This document shows, one piece after another, positions 59,010 to 64,000 of a DNA stretch of 64,000 nt; positions within the stretch are counted from its first letter, which is position 1; each line of letters opens with the position of its first letter. The stretch spans positions 1,116,001 through 1,180,000 of the forward strand of contig NZ_AP024545.1 in NCBI RefSeq assembly GCF_018406605.1, given 5' to 3'. Under the pieces are notes generated by a model. That model was not told the origin of the DNA. It saw only the letters and a program-made list of their open reading frames with translations, and searched no databases. Position numbers and translations under genes: made by a program. This DNA is from Noviluteimonas caseinilytica. Lineage in GTDB: Bacteria; Pseudomonadota; Gammaproteobacteria; Xanthomonadales; Xanthomonadaceae.

Positions 59010-62000
59010 TCAGCGTGCGGGCGCGGGATCGGCGATGCGGATCCGGTCGGCCGCGGTGCGCGCGCGGGTGGTTTCGCCGTACATCAGCTCGGCCACGGCC
59101 GGCGCGGCGAGGTAGTCGCCGGTATTGCCGACGCGGGCGAAGTAGTGGATCTCGTGGCGGCCGGGCCACAGGTGTTCGGCATAGAACTTCGGGTTGCGGG
59201 GGTCGAGCTTGCGCTCGCGGAAGGCCGGGTCGCCTTCATCGGCGAGCGCCTGCATGTCCACGCCCGCCACGCCGGCCAGCGACAGGTCCGTGGGCCGCAG
59301 GCCGCCGGGGATGTCGTCGGTGACGGCCACGAAGTCCCGCTCGCGCGCATTGGAGACCACGAGCGTCACGCGGATCCAGTCGCCTTCACGCACGGGACCG
59401 GCGGCTGCGAGCGGCCTCCACGCGCGACCACGGAACACGGCGTACCGGCGCTCGATGGCGAATCCGATCGCCGTGCTTTGGGCCTGGCGCGCGTCTTCCT
59501 TGTAGTCGACGCGTGCCAGGTAGGCGACGGGCGAATCCGGACGCTCGCGCGCGACGAGCGTGAGTGCGCCGCGCGGTGCGTCGAAGCGCGTCGCATCGCC
59601 GTTCGCGCCCGCGTCGAGGGTGATGCGTTGCGTCCTGCCGCCGACGGTGGCATCCACCGCGATGGGCGCCGCATCCTTCGTGCCATCGGCCTGCAGCGCC
59701 ATCAGGCAGATCGCGGCTTCCTGCGTGTCCGCATGCCCGCGACCGCCGGCGTACAGATCGGTCAGGCCGGCCTGCAACTGCACGTGCGCCTGCGCCGGGG
59801 CGAGTTGCGGATAGTCGCCGAACAGGCGGATCAGGCTGCATTGCTCACGCAAGCTCGAACCCATCCAGCGCGACCATGACGCCATGGGTGCAACCGCGCG
59901 GGCCTGTCCGCGCAGCGGCGCCGATTCCAGCAGCATGGCGAACGCGTCGCGCGCATCCGGGCTGCCATCGCGCGCCAATGCGCGGGCCGTCGCGATGCGT
60001 GCGGGCAGCGCAAGCTTGCCCCACGATTTCCACGGCGCCGCGTCCGCCCGCTGATACGGTTGCGAGACCACGCCTGCGGCGATCGCGCGGTCCTCGACCG
60101 ACGACGTGAACACGCTGTCGCCCATCCGCGCCAGGTAGGCGCGCGCGTCCGTTTCCACGGCTTCCGGCACCACGTAGCCCAGGCGATGCATCGTCGCGAA
60201 GGCATCCAGCGTGTAGGCCGTCAATGCAATGTGTGGCCGGGCCCCGGACCCGTTGCTCCACCCGGCGACCTGGTCGGCGAAGTAATACATCTCGCCTTGC
60301 GGGGACTGGAACACGATCGCGTTGTCGAGTGCTTCCTGCACCACCGCCTTCGCATCGGGCCAGGTCGTGTCGCCGCGTTCGATCGCCAGCGCGGCGCCGA
60401 CCGCGCGGCTGAGGATCTGTTCCCAGCAGCGATGCGGGTAGTCGCGCAGGTCTTCGGTCCAGCCGTGCAGCAGGCCGCTGTTGCCGCGCCATGCCTGGAC
60501 CTGCAAGCGCACATCCGACGCGCTGGCGGGCACCGTGGGCATCGCGAGCGTGGTGGGCGCATCGCCGAGCCAGCCGGCCTGCACGCGTTGCGCATCGATC
60601 GCCGTGGAGGCGACCTCCAGCGGCGCGGAGACCGCATCACGTCCGTCGGCGTTGGCGGCCGCGGCCGTCAGCGTAAGCGCGCCCGGCGCCGACGGCGACA
60701 GCGATGCGCCGAAGCTCGCCTGCCCGCCCGGTGCCAGCGACAGCGTGGCCGGATGCGTGCCGACGTGCTCGCCCGATTGCACGCGCAGCAGGGCCTCGAC
60801 CCGCGCCGGCGACGTGCCGGACTGGCGCACGTTGGCGGCGATGCGCGTCCGGTCGCCCGCGTACACGCGCACCGGCGCCTGCAAGCGCGCTTCCAGCGGA
60901 AGTCCGGCTTCCAGCGTCGCTTCCGCCATCGCAAAGTCGTCGCTCGCGTCGTGGCTCCACGCGATCGCGCGCCAGCGCGTCAAGTTGTCCGGGACTTTGA
61001 AGTCGAGCTCGCGCGTCTCGCCCGGTGCGAGCACGATGTCGGTGCGCCAGAGCGCGGTGTCGGCGAACGCGGTGCGAACGCGCGCCAGCGCGAGTGCTTC
61101 GGCGAACGCGCCGTCCGGGCGTTCCGGACGCGGCGCCGCGCCAGGTTCGCGTGGCGTCGGTACATCGACCGGCGAGGCCTCGTCGAACACCACGGACGGC
61201 TCGGCGGGCGGTGCCGGGGCTGCGTACGCGTCCTCCACGGTCGTGACGACGATGGGATTGGTGACACCGCTGCCGATCACGCTGACCGTGTCGAGCTCGT
61301 TGCCGGCGTAACCGAACGTCCGCCCCGGTGCAAGCAACGCCACGCTGGTGGTGTCGCGCGCCAGCGGGATCGCGCTTTCGTCGACCTCGGTGAAGATCGT
61401 CGTCGACTCCACGGAAGCGACATCGATCGGGCGGGTCTGCACTTCGCGGCGTGCGTACTTCCGGCATTGCGCCGGATTCCGGGCGCGGTCGCAGCGCGCA
61501 AGTTGCGCGAGCGAGGGCATGCGCCAGCGCCACGGATCGCGGTTCCATGTTTCGAACCCGATCGTTTCGAACTCGCCGGAGGCTGCATAGCCGCGCACCC
61601 AGGCCTTGCCCGGATCCATGCCCCGCATGTAGCTGGCGCCGAGCGCGTGGAGCGCATCGTCCATCACGGTGAGCGTGATCGCGCGCGGCACCGGCGCGTC
61701 GTTGCGCAGCTGCAGGCGCACGCTGTCCGCCGGCGCGGCGCGGGCCGGCGCGAACGCAATCGCCACGGGCGCGCCGGCGGCCGGCGGATCGAACTTCACG
61801 GCGAGCTGCGTGCTGGTCACCTTCACGGCAGTGCGGTACCCGGCAGGCGCGTCTCCGGCCTGGCCACCGCGGACATAGGCCGTGAGGGTGAAGCGTTGCG
61901 GCCACCGCGGACCGCTCGGCATGTCGATCACCTGCGTGGGCGAATCGAGCTGGACGACCCGGCGCGCGAGCACCGCGCTCCCCCATTCGGCGACCAGCAG

Positions 62001-64000
62001 CACCTGCGCCTGCGCGAGCGGCTGCTTGAGCATCACGCGGAGGTTCCCGCCGCGCGACACGTGCGGGTCGACCAGTTCGAGCTTCGCTTGCTGCGTTGCA
62101 TCGATGTCGGACGTGCGACTCCACACGTACTGGTCGTGCACGACCGGCGCGGCGTCACCGCTGCGCGCAGTGATGCGATAGACGCCCGAATCCCGCCGCG
62201 GGAACGTGCAATCCGAGGCACGCCCGGCCTCGAGCTTGCAGGCATGCAGCGGGCGAAGGTCGGCCGTCGTCTTTCCGTAGGCGACCTCGACATCGATCCT
62301 GCCGCCGTCGATGCGCTGGCCGTCGGCGGTGGCAAGGATCGCTTCCATCGTCACCGGCGAGGTGGCATCGAGCCAGGCGGGGGCCACCTTCAAGCCGACG
62401 TATCGTGCAAAGCGCGCATACGGGATGCGCACCGTGTTGCTGGTGGTGCCTTCGCGATCGCTGATCTGCGCTTCGGCGGTCAGCAGGAGTTCGCCGAATG
62501 CGGGCAGCTTCGCACCGTCTTCGAACGCCACCGGGAGCCGGGCGTGCGCGCGGCCTTCGGCGTCGGTGGTCAACGTGAGCGCATCGGCGCCGCGCAGCGC
62601 AGGGCGATCCTCGCTTTCGTCGCCCGCGAAGTCGTAGTCCGCCAATGCGGGATGGACATCGCCGAGGTCCGCCGGGCGCAAGCGCGCCTGCACGCTGTCG
62701 ATCTCGGCGCCGGCCGCGACGCCGCCGGAGTAGTACCCGGCCTCGAGGTCGAACGCCACCACGTCGCCGTCGCGCAGCGTTCGCACGGGCGCGCTGGCGC
62801 GCATCCACAGGTCCTGCGCGCGATAGGTGCCGACGAAGAAACATGCGCCGCTGTCGAAAGACGATCCGATGCAATAGCGGCCGTCGGGAAGGTGGATCGG
62901 CAGGGTCGTCGTGCCCGCGACGGCTCCCATCGCGTCCAGCGCCCCGTCCCACGAGAACACGGCACGCGAACGGTCGTCGTCGCGCAGCACCAGGTGCACG
63001 ACCGCACCGGCCGGCGGAAGGCGGATGCCGCCTTCACCGACTTCCCTTGTCCAGATGCGCCAGGACACGCGATCCCCGGCGCGGTAAAGCGGGCGATCGG
63101 CGACCCCCCATGCCTTCGTGTCGGGCGTGCCGCGTTCCAGCGTGCCGCCCCAGCGGTTCACGGTGAGCGGCAGCACCGCACGGGATGCACCGCGCCGCGC
63201 GCCGGATTGCACGCGCACGTACCAGTCCGCGCGATCCTCGTCTTTCTTCGGCTGCGCGAAATCGCGCGGGAGTTGCAGGAGGGCGGTCCCGTCTTCCGCG
63301 GTGCGTCCGATGGCCACCGTGCGGGGCGCGCCGGTGGCCGCCAGCGAAATGAGTTCGACCTGCGCGCCCGCGATCGGCGCACGCCCTTCCCACGCGTTGG
63401 CCCACACCAGCACGTCGTTGCGGCCGGCGACGGCGTAGACGTCGAAATCCGGCGCCGCCGCGATCATCGCCGCCTTGGGATCGAGGTTGTCAGGCAGCGA
63501 GAACGTCGCGATGCCACCCGCCTCCAGCGCGCGGCGCGCGACGGCCGAGGCAACGCCCTGCGGTGTCGCGCCGGAAGCAGGCGTTGCGACGCGTTCGTCT
63601 TCGACGGTGCCCGCGAACCCGCGCACCACCATCGCGTCCGGCGGCAGGTTGCGCACCTGCACGACGGGCGTGGCGGGGTCCCCGAGGAGCGCATGCTCGT
63701 AGGTCGCGGTGAACGACGGGCGCGCCGCCACGGTCGAGGCGCGTGCGGCGATCGTCGTGGCCAGCGCTGCACCGTCCCGGGCGCGCACGCCGGCAATCGG
63801 GAACGTGGCGGTGGTGTCCGGCGTTTCGATCGTGAATTCGATCCAGCCGCCGGGCGAACGCCTTGGCACCGCGCGCTTGAGGTCGCCCTCCGTATCGAAT
63901 CCGTATTCGGTTCCGCTTGACGCGAATCGCATGGCCTGCGGCCACTCCGCGACGAACGCCTTGACCGCGGCGTCGTCCAGTTCCCGCGAGAACTGCACGC
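59010..64000 (-). CDS. Bacterial alpha-2-macroglobulin (5' end outside window)
   Basis: The open frame continues past the window end; about 1660 residues are visible. Bacterial alpha-2-macroglobulins trap proteases in the periplasm. The thioester motif is C-W-E-Q (cysteine codon at 60426-60428) in YPHRCWEQ; MG-type beta domains fill the upstream part, a bait-like region lies near 61000-61500, and the C-terminal receptor-binding-like domain ends in IADPAPAR. The commonly adjacent pbpC gene is not in the visible neighbourhood; the downstream neighbour is the DPP-like peptidase. The N-terminal lipobox or signal peptide is out of view. Confidence 0.9.
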   Translation of the reverse strand, partial: VQFSRELDDAAVKAFVAEWPQAMRFASSGTEYGFDTEGDLKRAVPRRSPGGWIEFTIETPDTTATFPIAGVRARDGAALATTIAARASTVAARPSFTATYEHALLGDPATPVVQVRNLPPDAMVVRGFAGTVEDERVATPASGATPQGVASAVARRALEAGGIATFSLPDNLDPKAAMIAAAPDFDVYAVAGRNDVLVWANAWEGRAPIAGAQVELISLAATGAPRTVAIGRTAEDGTALLQLPRDFAQPKKDEDRADWYVRVQSGARRGASRAVLPLTVNRWGGTLERGTPDTKAWGVADRPLYRAGDRVSWRIWTREVGEGGIRLPPAGAVVHLVLRDDDRSRAVFSWDGALDAMGAVAGTTTLPIHLPDGRYCIGSSFDSGACFFVGTYRAQDLWMRASAPVRTLRDGDVVAFDLEAGYYSGGVAAGAEIDSVQARLRPADLGDVHPALADYDFAGDESEDRPALRGADALTLTTDAEGRAHARLPVAFEDGAKLPAFGELLLTAEAQISDREGTTSNTVRIPYARFARYVGLKVAPAWLDATSPVTMEAILATADGQRIDGGRIDVEVAYGKTTADLRPLHACKLEAGRASDCTFPRRDSGVYRITARSGDAAPVVHDQYVWSRTSDIDATQQAKLELVDPHVSRGGNLRVMLKQPLAQAQVLLVAEWGSAVLARRVVQLDSPTQVIDMPSGPRWPQRFTLTAYVRGGQAGDAPAGYRTAVKVTSTQLAVKFDPPAAGAPVAIAFAPARAAPADSVRLQLRNDAPVPRAITLTVMDDALHALGASYMRGMDPGKAWVRGYAASGEFETIGFETWNRDPWRWRMPSLAQLARCDRARNPAQCRKYARREVQTRPIDVASVESTTIFTEVDESAIPLARDTTSVALLAPGRTFGYAGNELDTVSVIGSGVTNPIVVTTVEDAYAAPAPPAEPSVVFDEASPVDVPTPREPGAAPRPERPDGAFAEALALARVRTAFADTALWRTDIVLAPGETRELDFKVPDNLTRWRAIAWSHDASDDFAMAEATLEAGLPLEARLQAPVRVYAGDRTRIAANVRQSGTSPARVEALLRVQSGEHVGTHPATLSLAPGGQASFGASLSPSAPGALTLTAAAANADGRDAVSAPLEVASTAIDAQRVQAGWLGDAPTTLAMPTVPASASDVRLQVQAWRGNSGLLHGWTEDLRDYPHRCWEQILSRAVGAALAIERGDTTWPDAKAVVQEALDNAIVFQSPQGEMYYFADQVAGWSNGSGARPHIALTAYTLDAFATMHRLGYVVPEAVETDARAYLARMGDSVFTSSVEDRAIAAGVVSQPYQRADAAPWKSWGKLALPARIATARALARDGSPDARDAFAMLLESAPLRGQARAVAPMASWSRWMGSSLREQCSLIRLFGDYPQLAPAQAHVQLQAGLTDLYAGGRGHADTQEAAICLMALQADGTKDAAPIAVDATVGGRTQRITLDAGANGDATRFDAPRGALTLVARERPDSPVAYLARVDYKEDARQAQSTAIGFAIERRYAVFRGRAWRPLAAAGPVREGDWIRVTLVVSNARERDFVAVTDDIPGGLRPTDLSLAGVAGVDMQALADEGDPAFRERKLDPRNPKFYAEHLWPGRHEIHYFARVGNTGDYLAAPAVAELMYGETTRARTAADRIRIADPAPAR

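Noticed and set aside
60060..63920. 1286-residue open frame on the plus strand opposite the alpha-2-macroglobulin gene
   Set aside because: High GC leaves antisense frames open. It is low-complexity and rich in R, A, G and H, without recognisable domains, and it lies fully opposite a clear gene.

Overview
The window is high-GC (roughly two-thirds G+C), densely coded chromosomal DNA with short intergenic gaps. Gene content points to a non-phytopathogenic member of the Xanthomonadaceae/Lysobacteraceae, most like Lysobacter: two tandem Ax21-family outer-membrane proteins, a TonB-dependent receptor, many exported serine peptidases, a hemX-hemY pair, an algZ/algR-type pair beside hemC, a bphO-bphP pair, and an sX13-like small RNA next to polA. 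No rRNA, tRNA, CRISPR array, insertion sequence or prophage was recognised. The species call is inference from gene families and codon style; no database was searched.

Layout. 1-6723 (+): the end of a TonB-dependent receptor, a DgcN-like (DUF1611) protein, a YkvI-like transporter, an exported class-C-type serine hydrolase, an exported amidohydrolase and a cupin; this looks like a peptide or D-amino-acid scavenging locus. 6757-9358 (-): two small membrane proteins and a TolB/TPR membrane sensor. 9494-11984 (+): carboxylesterase, LytS-type kinase and LytTR regulator. 12177-13088: hemC, preceded by a long inverted repeat. 13082-18035 (-): a molybdenum/iron-sulfur oxidoreductase with SoeABC-like architecture and a YbjQ gene inside the operon. 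18065-24769 (+): WYL regulator, patatin, a small membrane protein, and two S9A oligopeptidases. 24783-27465 (+): lptM, dapF, DUF484, xerC. 27471-29386 (-): M23 peptidase and OmpA-like lipoprotein. 29581-31496 (+): hslVU with a candidate heat-shock promoter.

31534-39593: an SDR/DoxX-like fusion with DUF2269, a cupin, ubiE, a GumN/TraB protein overlapping a DUF5916 outer-membrane protein, then two Ax21 paralogues, each followed by a clear terminator. 39645-42746 (-): gpsA, secB, a rhodanese, a lipoprotein and a thioesterase. 42805-46826 (+): hemD, hemX, hemY, hemF. 46823-53927: a DUF421 protein, the sX13-like sRNA, polA, two small genes, uvrD and a UPF0114-type membrane protein. 53976-56518: a terminator, an unexplained array of six hairpins, an output-less bacteriophytochrome and its heme oxygenase. 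56586-64000 (-): a DPP-IV-like peptidase and an alpha-2-macroglobulin cut by the window end.

How the genes work together. Heme synthesis (hemC, hemD, hemX, hemY, hemF) and heme breakdown to biliverdin (bphO) for light sensing (bphP) are all present. Several exported peptidases and the receptor/transporter set suggest growth on peptides. Housekeeping functions (PolA, UvrD, XerC, HslVU, SecB, GpsA, DapF, UbiE) lie between the accessory loci. The most noteworthy non-coding signals are the sX13-like RNA (47367-47491), the hairpin array upstream of a terminator (53976-54187), and a recurring -10-like hexamer placed 6-7 bases before start codons, which suggests leaderless mRNAs.
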